64,000 nt of DNA from Phoebastria nigripes (GCA_035582835.1 JAYKAV010002574.1:209743-273742); one strand, 5' to 3'; shown: positions 24,281-37,100, counted from the stretch's first letter. Notes: generated by a model from the sequence alone, not told the origin. Translations and numbers: made by a program.

Positions 24281-24795
24281 TGCTGTAGAAAAAGTTATTC
24301 AAAACTTAGAGCTAGCAGCTTAAACATTAATAATAGCTAGAGTAGACAAAGCTAGCAGCTTAAACATTGATAGATAGAGTAGACAAAGCCTATAGATCGT
24401 AGTATATGAACTGTAACAACCGTATATAACATGCTGAATAGTTAACTACAGAATTGGCCAAAACCAACCTAAGAGGATGTGGTATTGTATAAGAAGATGA
24501 CCACTTAGCAACCAGGTAGTAACGAAACAGCAAACAAATCAAACCAATGAAATCAAGAAGACCCCAGACCTTAATATTACTATTGGTCCAAACTATCGCG
24601 TGAGGGGTGGGGAACTTAGATTGTAAGGGTATAATTGCCCAGGGATTTCTTTGTTCGGGATTCGTCTTCAGAGGCACCCAGCTCGGGCTGTATCGCTATT
24701 AATAAAAAGTACTTTCATAAAGGAATCTATCTTTCGGCTTATGCGGAAACCTAGAGTTGAACCCTGTTACGGTGGCTGGCATGCGTCATTTCCAT
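24281..24795 (+). mobile_element. Second LTR-like insertion nested in the first, opposite orientation
   Basis: This block is foreign to the surrounding LTR and has retroviral LTR architecture on the plus strand. It has a TG start at 24281, CCAAT at 24544-24548, TATAAT at 24630-24635 and the polyadenylation signal AATAAA at 24701-24706. The distances fit U3-R-U5. It contains more CpG than the surroundings. The right boundary is uncertain, between about 24757 and 24795. The 7-mer ccataac occurs both just left (24267-24273) and at the right end (24792-24798), hinting at a duplicated host segment. No coding region accompanies it. Family is not assigned. Confidence 0.6.
24311..24387 (+). repeat. 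Tandem duplication in the U3 of the nested LTR
   Basis: Two adjacent copies begin gctagcagcttaaacatt at 24311 and 24351 and end agagtagacaaa at 24350 and 24387. The unit is 40 bp in the first copy and 37 bp in the second. Direct repeats in U3 are common in retroviral LTRs and often carry enhancer sites. This one is seen directly; any enhancer role is inferred. Confidence 0.9.
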
Positions 24796-27700
24796 AACAC
24801 TCCTTCTTCCTCCTTCCCCCAGCTTTTATTGCTGAGCACAACCTCATATGGTGTGGGATATCCCTTTGGTCAGCTGAGGTCAGCTGAGGTCTCCCAATTT
24901 CTTGTGCACCCCCAGCCCACTTGCTGGTCGGGCAGTGTGAGAAGCAGAAAAGGCGCCTTGATGCTGTGTAAGCACTGCTCAGCAACAGCTAAAACATCCC
25001 TGTGCTACCAACACCGGTTTGGTCACAAACCCAAAACATAGCACCATACAAGCTACTATGAAGAAAATTAACTCTATCCCAACCTAAACAAGTACACGAC
25101 CATTATTTGGATCATATTGATACCCCTTCTTCTGATTCTTTGATCAGTCAGTCCAATGCTTACCTTTTAAAAAGAAAAAAATATCCCAGAAAATGCTGAG
25201 CTTTTACACTTCACCTACTTTGCTTGAAATAAAAAAAATTACTGGTGAAATGCTCCTTCACACTACATTTTTAAAATGCTGAAAGCACAGTGAAATGAAA
25301 ACATTTTGTCATGGGGAAAAGTATTTACACAAATATAGGAAGTGTACATTTTTTTCACATTTGATCCATCATCGTAAGTTATTATTATCACTTGCAAAAT
25401 TGCTGCATTATTAAAGGCTTGGAGAAAAATTGTGTAGGCTGTTTGGATTCTTGTTTGAAGAGGAGTTCTAGAAACAAAAAATTGTTGTGCAGTTCAAAAC
25501 ATATTGTACTTTTTTTTTCTTCCCTTTTTGGCAGACAGTACAATGTGAACATAATTGGAATGTAAGAAAGATAAGAATGAAACATGATTTTCAGATACTA
25601 TTGTTATTGGCAAGGGCTTTGTTCCATGTATCCATTTAATTTATTAATGCTCAGTCTTTGTATGTGAAATACTCCCAAATTCCTGATTATTAAAACAGAA
25701 AATCATTTTATAGTTAACTTCAGAACACTGTAAGCTTGTACTACTTATGGAGAATACTGTCTGAAAATAGCTTTTTGTATATATTCTAAGTGCCATCAGG
25801 TTTATTTTTCTTTAAAAAAAAAATCATTATCTTTTCCATATGTTTTATGTTTATTATTGTTGAATACATTAGCTTTGTAAAGCTATGATAGGGGGATTTA
25901 TAGTGTGTTTGCTGGTGCATACATCAACAAAATTGCTAAGTTGCAATTGAAAATTCATATCACCTGTGCTAAAGCTAGGAAGACCTTTCTCTTAAATTTT
26001 GTATTAAATTCTCAGGACGCATAATCAGTTTTCCACAGTAGCAGAAAGGAAAGAACCTTTTCATGTGTGACCTGAAGGAACCAAATGTGAAAGTAAATGA
26101 AGTACAATGAACATGGATCTCCAAAATGCCATTTTTACATTTAGTATTCAACATACAATCAACACTTCCATATGGTTCAAACAAGTAAAATTGCATTTTA
26201 CAGTGTAGTAACATGTCAGTCCAGCAGCAGCTATAATAAATATTTTATTACAGATAATCTGCATCTCATTTAGACTTTAGGAAAGATACACAGTTTATGA
26301 ACACATTGTCTATCACAATGCAAAGAGGAAAATGATGGTACAGAAAAAAATTATTATCTGATGTTTTGATTTTTGAAGTTATTGTGGTATTTTGTAATAA
26401 TAATTAAACATTTAAAAAATAAAAATATGTTTGATGACCAAATTCTTCATAATCTATTCTCACTGCAGATTCCTGGATCATCGGAGACCCACCAGCATAA
26501 CACCACATAGAAAGCTGAAGGTAAGATGAAACATCTTACAGCCTCAAGCTCTGGTGGGACCCATATATTGCATTGGTGCTTTTTAAATGACACACAGTTG
26601 TCTAACTGACAGAACAGAGCAAATGACAACATTACAATAGGCCAGTATGTGCTCAGTATACAACATTCTACTGACTTACCCACTATCAATAATTTATGCT
26701 GCTGTATCTAATTTACTGTTGTTGCAATAACAGTGTAGGTCAAAATATAAAATGGGATAAATTCATGTAGCACTAACTTTAACAGATGTATGTATTTTGA
26801 CCAAGAACTAAGATCAAGGGTGATAAATTCTCTACCATTACCAGACTTATCAAGAATAGAACACAATTGAATAAATAATGAAATTCTCAGAATGAACTAT
26901 TAAATCTCTTGTGAGAGTTCTCAAGTTTCCACAAGAAACTACTGTTGCCTACGTATGCCATATTGTGATGTTTTTTAATGATGCCCTTCTTTAGAGTAAT
27001 AATTTGCAAATGTCATTTGTAGCCATGACCTCAACTCAGCTGAAAGCACATAAGGTACCAGAGCTCTGAAATGGCAGCTGTTGGTGCCCACTCAGAAGTG
27101 TTTGTATTTGGCAGTGATCTGGCTGTGAGCAAACCTTAGTCTGTCTGATCAGTACTTACATAGCAACTATACTGAATTGAACAAGTACCTGGGTTTTTTT
27201 TTCCCTTTGGTTTTAGCTCAGTGATTTTTCTCAATGGTAACCAAAGTCAAGTAATTTAAAGCTTGTGAACCTCACAGAAAGGGTTCATTTAAAAAACCAT
27301 ATTCTGCATCTTGTGACACCAAATGGAAAGTGTGTTCTTCTATATGACTACAAAAGATTTTAGAACAGCGATCAGATATGCGTTCTGCTCATTAATGTTT
27401 GTACAGTATCCTGCCTTAAAAGAGCTACAGTTTCCTAGAGCAAGTCATTCAGAATTTGACTACACTCTTCAAGTTTAATGGGTTGAGCTCTTTGAGTTCC
27501 CCTACCTCCTCCTGATTGATGGTTTGTTTCTTCTTTTAATACAAAATTCAGTAAAATTTCCCACAGTGAAAAGGGTCTTTTAATTATAAAGCACCAGCGT
27601 GGGGGAATGATTCAATTTACACATCAGAAAAGTTCAGTTACTTGACCATAATTTATTTTTTGTGCTGATCATTTACAGACCACAGATTCTTCTTTTTTTT

Positions 27701-29513
27701 GTGACACTCTCTCTCCCCTTCTCTCTTGCTCTCTCTTCATGTAAAAGAATAAAAATCTCAATAACCTGGAAAAGGCTTTAGATATTGTATCACTTAGTCA
27801 NGAGAACTAGAGTCTTCATTATCAGCCTTTTTTTTACCAGCTTTTATCCCTTTCTCATTTCCTAGCTATGTTGTCGTATTTAATTTAAATATGTTCTGTA
27901 ATTGCTGAGTAATACAGTTTTTTCTTGAATCTGACAAAGGGACAGTGTAAGTAAGGAGGGGTAGGGTGTCTCACTCATGGAACTGTGAACATAAGAGATA
28001 TTACCTGAAAAAGCTATTTGCAGTTCTAATATTCCATACAACGCAACTGACTGCTATGGCCTTCTTCAGTAGCCCTCTCCAGCCCTTTAACTTGTCTCCT
28101 GCAGGGGATAATAAAGCTCTGCATTTGAATTTTTTTATTATTATTATTTTTTTAAGGATTAATTAATTAATATGGAAATACAGGTCTAGAAGGAATGGAA
28201 AATTTCCATGTACTTCCTCTATGCAGTATTAGTCGTCTTTATTGTTTTATTTTCAGAACATAGCTTAGGACTTGCATTGGTAGGTATAGCAGCTTTTAAT
28301 GACAAAGCTTTGTAGATTCTGGATGTGATTTTTGTAGCAAAATCAAAAAAGTTAATCTTACTTTGTGCTTATTATGGGCATAGAGAAATAAGCAGTAAAA
28401 ATTTCCAGAATACCATTTTTACAGATAGATTTAAATATGTTGACAGATATGTTCTTATATTTATTTTGGTTTTAATCAAATGTGGTTTGTGACTGAGAAC
28501 TATTAGATTATATGCTCATTTTAGAATAAAAAAAGTACCTGTAGGGAATTGTAGGTACATATCATTTATTCTAGGTTGTATATATAATTTTGGTATTCAG
28601 CTGAGTGCCTGACAATATTTATTGGTTGGCTATTTGTTGCAACACACATACAAAGGCAATGTCTATGCTACTGAAATATTATGTTGCTACATCTTTGCTT
28701 TTTTAGCATTTAATTTAGTCTGTTTTCCACTTTGGAAGGGATGTATGAATGTTACTCTAATAAAACATGTCAAACTTGGGGCAGGGGAGGCAGTTCTTCA
28801 GAGTCTTTTCAGCTATTTGAAGGGTGCTGCTCCTTTACTCTGGACTAAGCATTTAAACTAAAATAGCCAACATGAATGTGTGTTTTGTAGTGTCCCTATG
28901 AGAGAGAAACTGAAAGGCTGTTTTTGTAATATCTGTACCTGCTGCTGTTTGGATATGCTTTTATGTAGAAACACTAATGTATCCCTGAATAAGACTCACG
29001 AGCTGAAACTAACGTGTGCTTGTAAAACTAACCAATGTAAGATGTTATCTTCCATTGCCCATTTAGCCATTACAGGCTACGGGAAGCCAGTAATTCTACC
29101 AGTTTGGTTTTACAAATTTAAATTTCCACTACTGCAGCTTTCACTAATTCATCTGTACCTTACTGTACTCAAATCCCTCTCAGTAAAGGGAACAATTCAG
29201 AGCACACGGGGACAGCAATAATCAAGATCAATCAATACAGTAACAAATCTTTCAAGTTCTTATTAATGTTCATACAGACATACATCTTAATACTAAAGTA
29301 CACTCAGCATTTATTTCCAAAAGCTAATTTTTAAAATTCTTTATGATCTCTGAATAGGAATGGACCTTTATATCTTCCATCTGACTGGCATCTTGTGCTA
29401 AGTAAATGCTCACATACCTGATCTCACAAATATTCATATGGACGATGGATTGTACTTTCCTTACACAAAACTAGCATTGGATATATACAGTTATTCCGTG
29501 TTTTGGTTTGTTC

Positions 29514-29530
29514 TTTTTTTTTTTTTTTTT
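29514..29530. repeat. T17 homopolymer
   Basis: An uninterrupted run of 17 T. Confidence 0.95.
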
Positions 29531-30573
29531 AATGCAATCAGTTAATTGAACTCCTCTGTTCTTCTACATCAGTATACCTGAAGCCATGAATAGGCAGTGT
29601 TTTCAAATGACTCCCAAGGTTGGTATGCTATTCAAACATTGTGTGTCCTGAAAGATGCGACCAACCAGTCAGTATTCCTGCTGCTGGTGCAGTAGGAGTC
29701 CAGTGGTGATGCATCTGGTTCTTCTGGGTTTTTTTTTTGTATTCCCCATAATGACTTCCAGGTCTGTTTCATTTACTGAGTAAGCCCTGTAGGACTGTTC
29801 TCAGTAGGTCTGTGTTCCTACAGTTGTCAACAGTTTGCAACAGTGTAAGTCCTCAGTAGATCTCAACTATAGCTATAAAAAAAACAAATGGTCCTGGTAT
29901 CAAGAGGGTCTCTATTGAAAGCAGTTTTTAAATACTTTTAAATCCCTGTTCTTCCAGACCATTATCTTATGACTATTTACTACTGTAAGCAATAAGCTAA
30001 AATCAATAAACCTGTACAAAACTTACTAATTTTGGTAGTAGATGAAAGTCTTTCCTCACAATTTTTATCATTATATTTTTAGTGATCATTTATTTTCAAC
30101 TTCTCTTCTGTGGCTTAAATGCTAGCTTTTGCTTCAATTTGTGTTCGTGACAGTCAAATGGTGTTGTACGCTGTGTTAAAGGTTGGTATTTTAGTAGAGG
30201 TTTCTATATTTAATAATGTCCTGATGATGCAGTTTTGTGGCAGAAGTTATTAATGTCACAACTTTTTTTTCTTTTTTGCTTTTTTCTTTTCCTTTCATGA
30301 CAATGTATATAAGTGTTGAGTGTCAGTAAGACTGCAATGTTCTCACCCCAATACAAAGAGCTTATGGCTTCTGCTGTGTTGTATATATTTTTGGACATCC
30401 ATGGAATTTTTCATTTAGTATATAGGGATTACAGTGACTTAGTCTCTCCTGTTGTAACTTGACTCTGTCAGTGCACTAAATGTCACAGCATCTGGAGTCC
30501 TTGCATTGTTGATACAGGAATCAGAGCTGAATTCCCAGCTGATAGAAGGCCCACCTCCCTGGTACGACACATT

Positions 30574-30612
30574 TTTGTTGTTGTTGTTGTTTTGTTGGTT
30601 GTTGGTTTTTTA
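30574..30612. repeat. (GTT)n-rich microsatellite
   Basis: About five uninterrupted GTT units are followed by degenerate GTTG/GTTT units. Confidence 0.9.
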
Positions 30613-31909
30613 CAGTTACACATCTCTATGATTACTGTTTAAATACTGGTATGATTCCTCCACATTACTATCAAATCTTTGTCAGGCTACCTATATTTAT
30701 GAGCTGTAGAGAGGCATGCCAGTGGAAATATTTTTTCAAGTTGTCCTCAACAGAGTAAAAAGGTATCGTACTCAATCATTGAACTATCGTCTTCTCATGG
30801 CAATCAGTCAGTCAGTTATGGAGACCTGTGTTATTGGATGGATGGTTTTATATTTGCAGACACTTCTAGCATCTTTACACAAAATTGCACTGTTTGGCAT
30901 ATTAGTTGTAAATCTGAGAAATGAGTTCTCAAAAAAAAATACTTTAGCCATCAGTAGGCAGTGGCGAAGTTGAGTTTGAAATCTTCTCTGCCATCAAAGC
31001 TGAGGTCCCTGTCTGAAGTCCTGAGCTGCAAATCAAGTTAGCCTGGGAGTCACAGGCCTGAATTCCTGGATTTAATTGCCTTTCTGTACAGACTACTTCT
31101 CACTCTTTCCATTCAAAATCCAAGGATAGGGTTAGTGATGGTGCTAGTTCCTGTCTTTAGAAAATGGTTTCCTTGAAATTGGAAAAAATTCTGTTTCTAG
31201 GTCCTTCTCAAAACCATGTGTCTTGCTTCTGAGCAGTAGCCCTGAAGACCAGCCACAAAGTGGCATCAGGAGGAAGGATCACTATTTGGCTCAGCGCTTT
31301 GTGTAAATAGTTCTGGAAGGATGGATTAGGGCCGAGATTCTCTTCTCCTGGAAGAATTCCAGTTATCAGGAATTCAGTGTACCCCCAGTGTACAACCCCT
31401 GTTTAAAACCTCTCCTTGAGATGTATTTATTTATGAACTCAACCTCTCAAGCCGATGAAGATATTAAAGCTGTTAAATTTTAGTCTGTTATCATCACAAT
31501 CAACATCATACTTTTAATCAGAAGTGGCCAGAGCTGTTTGATCAGTAATGAGCTCAATTTTGTCAGGCTGTTAAACAGTTCCTGAGCATACCTAACTTAA
31601 CCTGTTTAATAGCAGAATAAAGTGAAGAGATGCCTCCTTTGTAAAGCTCAGATGGCCTCAGGTGGAAAGTGACTGCTAAAACACATTCCTGTTTTGCCAC
31701 ATGAGCAAGATCCTGAACCTCTTGGGATTCCAGCAGAAAGTGGAAGTTAGCCCTTACTCCTAAGCCTCAGCGCAACCTGGGGCATAGCCACAAGCAAGAG
31801 ACAGTAGCTGTAGAGTTTGTACTCTGTTTCATCTAGGCAGGGCTGACCTAATGCATGCAGGTCATCAGGTGACTCAGTATGAAGTGTTCTGGGAAATATA
31901 TATGTTGCA

Positions 31910-32037
31910 GACGTGGCACATAGGGACATGGTTTAATGGTGGACTTGGTAGTGTTAGGTTAACAGTTGGACTCGATGATCTTAAGGGTCTTTTCCAACCT
32001 AAATGATTCTGTGATTCTGTGATTCTATGATTCTACA
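31910..32037 (+). mobile_element. CR1 LINE, 5'-truncated 3' end
   Basis: This is the characteristic 3' untranslated end of the bird CR1 non-LTR retrotransposon. 'gggacatggtttaatggtgg' is followed by 'gttggactcgatgatctta', 'tccaacctaaatgattct', and the diagnostic terminal 8-mers ATTCTGTG/ATTCTATG (32008-32034). CR1 ends in such 8-mers rather than poly(A) and is usually severely 5'-truncated, as here, where only about 128 bp remain. No coding portion is present. Divergence from the pattern I remember is modest, so it is probably a moderately young copy. A T-rich run follows at 32039-32051. Confidence 0.92.
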
Positions 32038-32596
32038 ATTTTTTTTTTTTTCTTCAATCTGAAAACATGAAAACTTACCTTTGCCCTTAGGAATCATTTC
32101 TGTCTTTATTGGTAGGATTCTCCTTTGGAGCATTTGCAGAGATAACAGGCAAAATCATGGATTCCCTTTCAGAGTACAGAGCAATGGGAGAAACACTGTG
32201 CCTAGGGAGGTGTTACATCGGTATAATCTAGGATTTTCACTACTGTCTTTTAGGACCCTTTACTGTTTGGCAGAACTTGCTTTTAGTTCTACAGCTTGTT
32301 GATATTAACAGGGATGTTGTTCAATCCAAGATTAGAGAGTAAATATCCCAGGTGATAAATTCTAGAAGATACTGTCATTGCTGGTCTGTAAAAATTTTAT
32401 ACTAACTGCATAGTAGAATAGTAATGTTTTACTTTCTATGTAGAAAACCAAGTTCTTTTTTCAGGAAAAATGTTTACAATAAAATAGAAGTGGGGTTTTG
32501 TCAGATATTAGGAATACAGCTGAACTAATTAGGGTGTGGGTGTTTTGAGTAGTTCATTAGATAAAAAAGAGCCAGGATTTTTCCTTTAATAAGTCT

Positions 32597-32598
<2 letters not shown>

Positions 32599-32637
<39 letters not shown>
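32599..32637. repeat. T39 homopolymer
   Basis: There are 39 consecutive T, the longest homopolymer in the window. On the minus strand it is an A39 tract, but no retrocopied gene is recognisable upstream of it. Length is likely polymorphic or affected by sequencing error. Confidence 0.95.
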
Positions 32638-32640
<3 letters not shown>

Positions 32641-33146
32641 CATACTGTTTATCGCTTGCATGCCAAAAAAAAAGAAAGAAAAAAATGGAAGATTTTGTTG
32701 GTTTCTTAAGCAAAATGTTAAATAATGTTGACAGTCAGTTTCACTTTTGCAGCATGGTAATAGCATGTCTAAAAGTAGTCCAGCTGATGCTTTGAGTTGC
32801 CACAAGTATTGCAGCCCTGTTATTTTAAGATGCTCAATTATTTTTGAGCCACTGAACTATTGTTTCAAAAAGCATTTTGTTATTTCCCTTCAAGAGGGTA
32901 AAAAACCTTTCTTGTGGTTTGTTATGGTTCTTTGAACTACTTTTTAAGGTTAATTTGTGATAGATTTTGTACTGTGATTTTTATATTTAGTCTACTGAAG
33001 CCATCTAACCTGAATAGCCTGAGGGAGATAAGTCAAGAAGCATAGAAATCAAGAAAACCTGAAGCTGGTACTTCAAGCTGAACCAGAAGCTAGTATAGCT
33101 CAATTTGTCAGTGAGAATTTTTGCTGAAAGAACAAAGAACTTGATT

Positions 33147-33168
33147 CCCCCCCGCCCCCCCCCGCCCC
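33147..33168. repeat. C-rich tract, possible G-quadruplex/i-motif
   Basis: Runs of 7, 9 and 4 C separated by single G. The minus strand is therefore G-rich and able in principle to form a quadruplex. Confidence 0.85.
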
Positions 33169-34130
33169 AGCATTCTGCCTTTGTGTTTAAAAATCGTGAT
33201 TTCTGCATGTTTTGTTTAAAATAAGAAACATTTGAGTTTTTGCTGGTTTGAGGTAGAGTTTAATGATCTCTATAGGAAGGGGTGGAGTTTCCTGAAACTG
33301 AGATTTGACCTCCAGATCTACTCTGATGGGGTTTTGAAGAGGTTTGAGACATTTCCTTCAGTCAATAGTGATAAAAAGGGACATTTTCGTGCATGCTACA
33401 CTTCCGAGTTGATGGCAAACTGGTCTTAAGCTCAGTTGTCCTCCATATCCTTTTCTCCAGCATCTGACAGATATCGAGAAGAGGCTGTGCACTGCCTCAG
33501 TATGCTTGAGGCTACTGTACAAATTATGTTGTTCACAAAACTCATTTTAACATTATAGTAAGACAGGCAGAAAGGTGAATGGAAGCTTTATGGGTGTCAG
33601 TAAGATGGTCATTGACCTGATTGTCTTTTAATGGGAAAAAAACAAAACAAGGACAGATCATTTGAATGACACAAGTCAATGAACCAGGTGGAACTCATTA
33701 GAAAATAGGGAACTGGTTGGTTATACATAGACTTCCCAAGAATTGTTCAGCAGTATATAAATTAATAGTAAGTACCAAAATCCAGATGTAGAAAAAAGAC
33801 GTAAGATACAGGCTCCATGTTAAAATTTTAATTCACTGGATAATAGCTGTGTTAGAGACTATTAAACAGTGCAAATTATATGCTTCATTTATTCACTTGT
33901 TATCAATCACGTGGGTAATGCAGTTTATATAAAAGTAGGGATCCTTAACAGGGTCCTACCAAGTTTTGGGAAAGCCTCCAAAATTTGCAACTCCTGCACA
34001 TGTGAAGCTGAATGTGAGGCCTGAGGTGTACCATACACAGTCCAATTCCAATTTGTTTTTTTTCAGTGAAACTTTGATACGTAGTATTTCACATCCCTTT
34101 TGTCAGCAACAATGTTAATTATGCTGGTTT

Positions 34131-34154
34131 AAAAAAAAAAAAAAAAAAAAAAAA
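34131..34154. repeat. A24 homopolymer
   Basis: 24 consecutive A. No recognisable SINE or retrocopy lies immediately upstream. Confidence 0.95.
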
Positions 34155-37100
34155 GTGAAGGATAATATTCCTCTAGTCTGCTTGCTACACAGTTGACAAA
34201 GATAGTTACATATTTCGTCACTGAAACTGAACCTGAACCTGATGTAAGAAGCAATGCAAGCTACCTTCCACAAATATCTAAAAGATACGGTAACTGTGCC
34301 TGAGCCAGGAGCTCCCCGTGTGATTTTGGAGACTTTGCAAGTATTCCTATTACTGAGTACATATCTATCATGTGGAAAAAAAAGGTCTAATCTCAGCTGT
34401 AAATGCTGAGAATTACATGTCATTTCCTTCAAGCAATAAATGCTCTTTTGTCTATTTAGATTTTGTTATATGTTTTTCACACCAATTCCTAACAGTGCTG
34501 CTCTATGTCATTAAAATATCAAAATCTAATAAGTCAGCTGGCAATAAATGGAAAAAATAGAAATCCATAGCAAAGATTAGTGATACCTAAAAGTGGTTTA
34601 TGGGTCCTAGTGGGATTCCTCCTTTTTTAACAACAAAGTGCAGAGTGAAAGAATATGCACAGCTTACTTTCTCTTCCTATTTCTTTTGATCTGAAAGAAC
34701 AATCAGATAAGGCTGATTTCTGAAGACAGTTCAGAATGAACAGATTTCAGTTGCCCCCAGTGATAACCATCATTGTCAATAGGAGGCATTCCAGGTACTG
34801 ACGCTAGAGCCTTAAATGTTCAGATACTGAACATTTTATCTTTTATTTTAAAAACTACTGCTGGGAACTCTCTTTATAGAATGCAATGGATGATGAGTAT
34901 TTAGAAGAAGAATGAACCCTGAAGGAGAATAAAGCCCAAGCCTCAGAGACTGTCAGTGAACACCAGAAGGACAGAATAATTTAAGGTTAAGGTGGGGAAT
35001 TTCATGCACACAGAAAACCTGAAGCTGTGGAAAATGGAAGGATAGAACTCAGGAGTTACAGGCTACAAAAGCAAAATTAAAAGAATTTAGATGCCCTGGC
35101 CCTAATGGACATTTGTCCAGATTAGTGCTTTACTACACACTCTGTCAGAGTTCAGCAAAACTAAGTGCTTTTTCATAGGAGAGGCTCAGAACTGGAATAT
35201 GTTGAGGTGTTGATAATCAAAGTTGACATATCTGGATTAAACTAGTGTACAGAAATGCTAATAGCTACTTTCTGTAAGCCATGTCATTTAACAAGTGCTA
35301 TCAGTCCCTCCAACATAGCTTAATGCACCTCAAAACCAGCATAAAATACAGTTATCACTCATCAAGGATAACTAATTTTGAATGAGCAGATGCAAATTAA
35401 TTCATAATCGGAGGGTTCTTACGTGCTTCAGTTTAAAAATGTGCCTACGAAATGCATGTTATTCCTTATCTAGTCTGCCTTCAAATAGTTTTCTCTGTGT
35501 ACCACACCCAGATACAGCATTCAAACACATTGACTCCAGTCCCCTCCACCGGTGCCATTGTTGCTTTCATGAGTTTTGGATGAAGTCCTTCGTCTGTTTT
35601 TACACTCTTAATTGGGGCAGAGTTCATCAGTCTTGGAGAGTTCCCAAAGATCATTACTAATAGGAGCTCCATTGCCATACGTGTCCCCCTGACATATGAG
35701 AAATATGGAATTGTTAGAAAATGAGTCAAACCATACTGACATTTGTGAGCACGTGGGCAACACGTCATTTGTTTAAATCTAAAGAAGTCTTAGAATTATT
35801 TAATTTTTGCTAACATCTGACAAGGCTTGAGTGGAAAGTGGTGAGTCTTGTAGTCCAGTAGGATTTCCAAGGTGTTGATACAGCAAATGCAGGTGGGGAT
35901 GTGTTGATGCCCGGGCCTGTGATTGTGAATGTTTGTGGGATAGTAAAGAAGAAAAATCAAAACATACATTTGAAAGTCACAGACATTGAGGAGTATAGCT
36001 AAAGATCTCTTCTCTTCTTCCTCCCCTCCATTACCTTCGTTTATTCCTTGATCCTTTCACCAGTTTCTACCTGTGTAAGGAGTGCATGGTTTTTAGGACA
36101 CATTCAGTTTGTCTTTTGGGGTTGGTTGTAACTACAGCCACTCTTGAGGCCAGGCTGCCCAGTTTCCTGAGCGTACAGGAATGCCTTGGTTTTTTTCCCC
36201 TGAGTTTCCATTATTGGTAAGTCACTGCCAGTTCCTCTGACCTGCAAGGAAAATACAATGCCGTAACTTTCCCATATATCCCTCAAAACTGATGAAAGTC
36301 TTTCTGCAGGAAGATCAGGGCAGTAAAGTTAGGAAGCACCAGATGACTTTTGGGCAACTCTGTGTGTGTCTCTCTGGCATTCATTTTTATCACCACCCAG
36401 CAGTGATATCTGTTAGATAATGTTCCAGGAACACAGTTTTACACAAAGAGCTGTACATAATGTGAACATAATTACTTTGCACACTGCATAGAAAAGGTTG
36501 CAATGATGGCAGGTGTGGAATGTGACTTCTCAGTTATGTACCCTGAAACAAGTTTTTCAAATGAAAATGTGATGTACCAGGTGCAAAAATATTAAACAAA
36601 TATCAGTTTGGCTTATCATATTTTACTAAACAGTTTCTAAATAGATGTGCATGAAGGCAATTGAAAAAACTGTATAGAAAACATGTGTTGCAAATACCTG
36701 CAAACTTTAAGATGGGTTCTAGGTTACACAGAGTTTGATTTGTGATGGTGAAACACATATTAAACATAGAGGCACTTAAACTGTAAATCCAATGAGAATG
36801 TCCTCTTTAACTAAGCATAATCCAAATTTTAGCCAGCTGGGCCCTCCAGAATTTTGACAAGATTTGTGTGTATTGGGCAGATAAGCATGACCATTGCTCT
36901 GGTGTCCTCTACTTCTAGCAAACATGCACAATTAGGTAGCTGGAGATTGAAATCATACTGTGGGATTATATAAAACTAGAGAGCTCCATCTTACATTTAA
37001 AGTATGTAGAGCAAAAACCTAATGCACAAGAAAAACATATTTTTCCCATGTATTTTCCCCTAAAAATGCAAAAGCTCTCTTTATACTTCATGTAGCAAGT

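Larger units (their letters stand above)
23997..25096 (-). mobile_element. Avian endogenous-retrovirus solo LTR, interrupted
   Basis: I recognise this as a widespread bird LTR. Plus-strand hallmarks are the TGTTGTGG edge at 23997, 'gtgggatgggggagagaatc' near 24060, 'ttgtgcacccccagcccac' near 24902, and 'gaagaaaattaactctatcc' near 25060. The sense direction is minus: in that orientation the element runs from TGTACTTG (right edge) to CCACAACA (left edge), with an ATAAAAG core-promoter-like box near 24825-24832. No gag, pol or env lies beside it, so it is a solo LTR. A second LTR is inserted near 24281-24795, leaving about 590 bp of its own sequence. A 10-bp tandem duplication (cagctgaggt) lies at 24871-24890. 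I could not find matching target-site duplications at its edges. ERV class is not assigned. Confidence 0.85.
25100..31905. other. AT-rich noncoding DNA with simple repeats
   Basis: No gene is recognised. Contents include ATT-rich simple sequence at 28131-28153 next to a TTAATTAATTAAT run, a T17 tract at 29514-29530, a (GTT)n patch at 30574-30612 and a CT-rich patch near 27708-27738. Open frames reach at most 113 codons (28880-29221) and match nothing known to me. An N lies at 27801. Confidence 0.6.

Noticed and set aside
23997..25096. A complete endogenous retrovirus
   Set aside because: No internal gag, pol or env text lies beside either LTR, so only solo LTRs are supported.
34131..34154. 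A24 tract as the tail of a processed pseudogene
   Set aside because: No recognisable coding remnant or flanking direct repeat lies upstream, so it is treated as a simple homopolymer.
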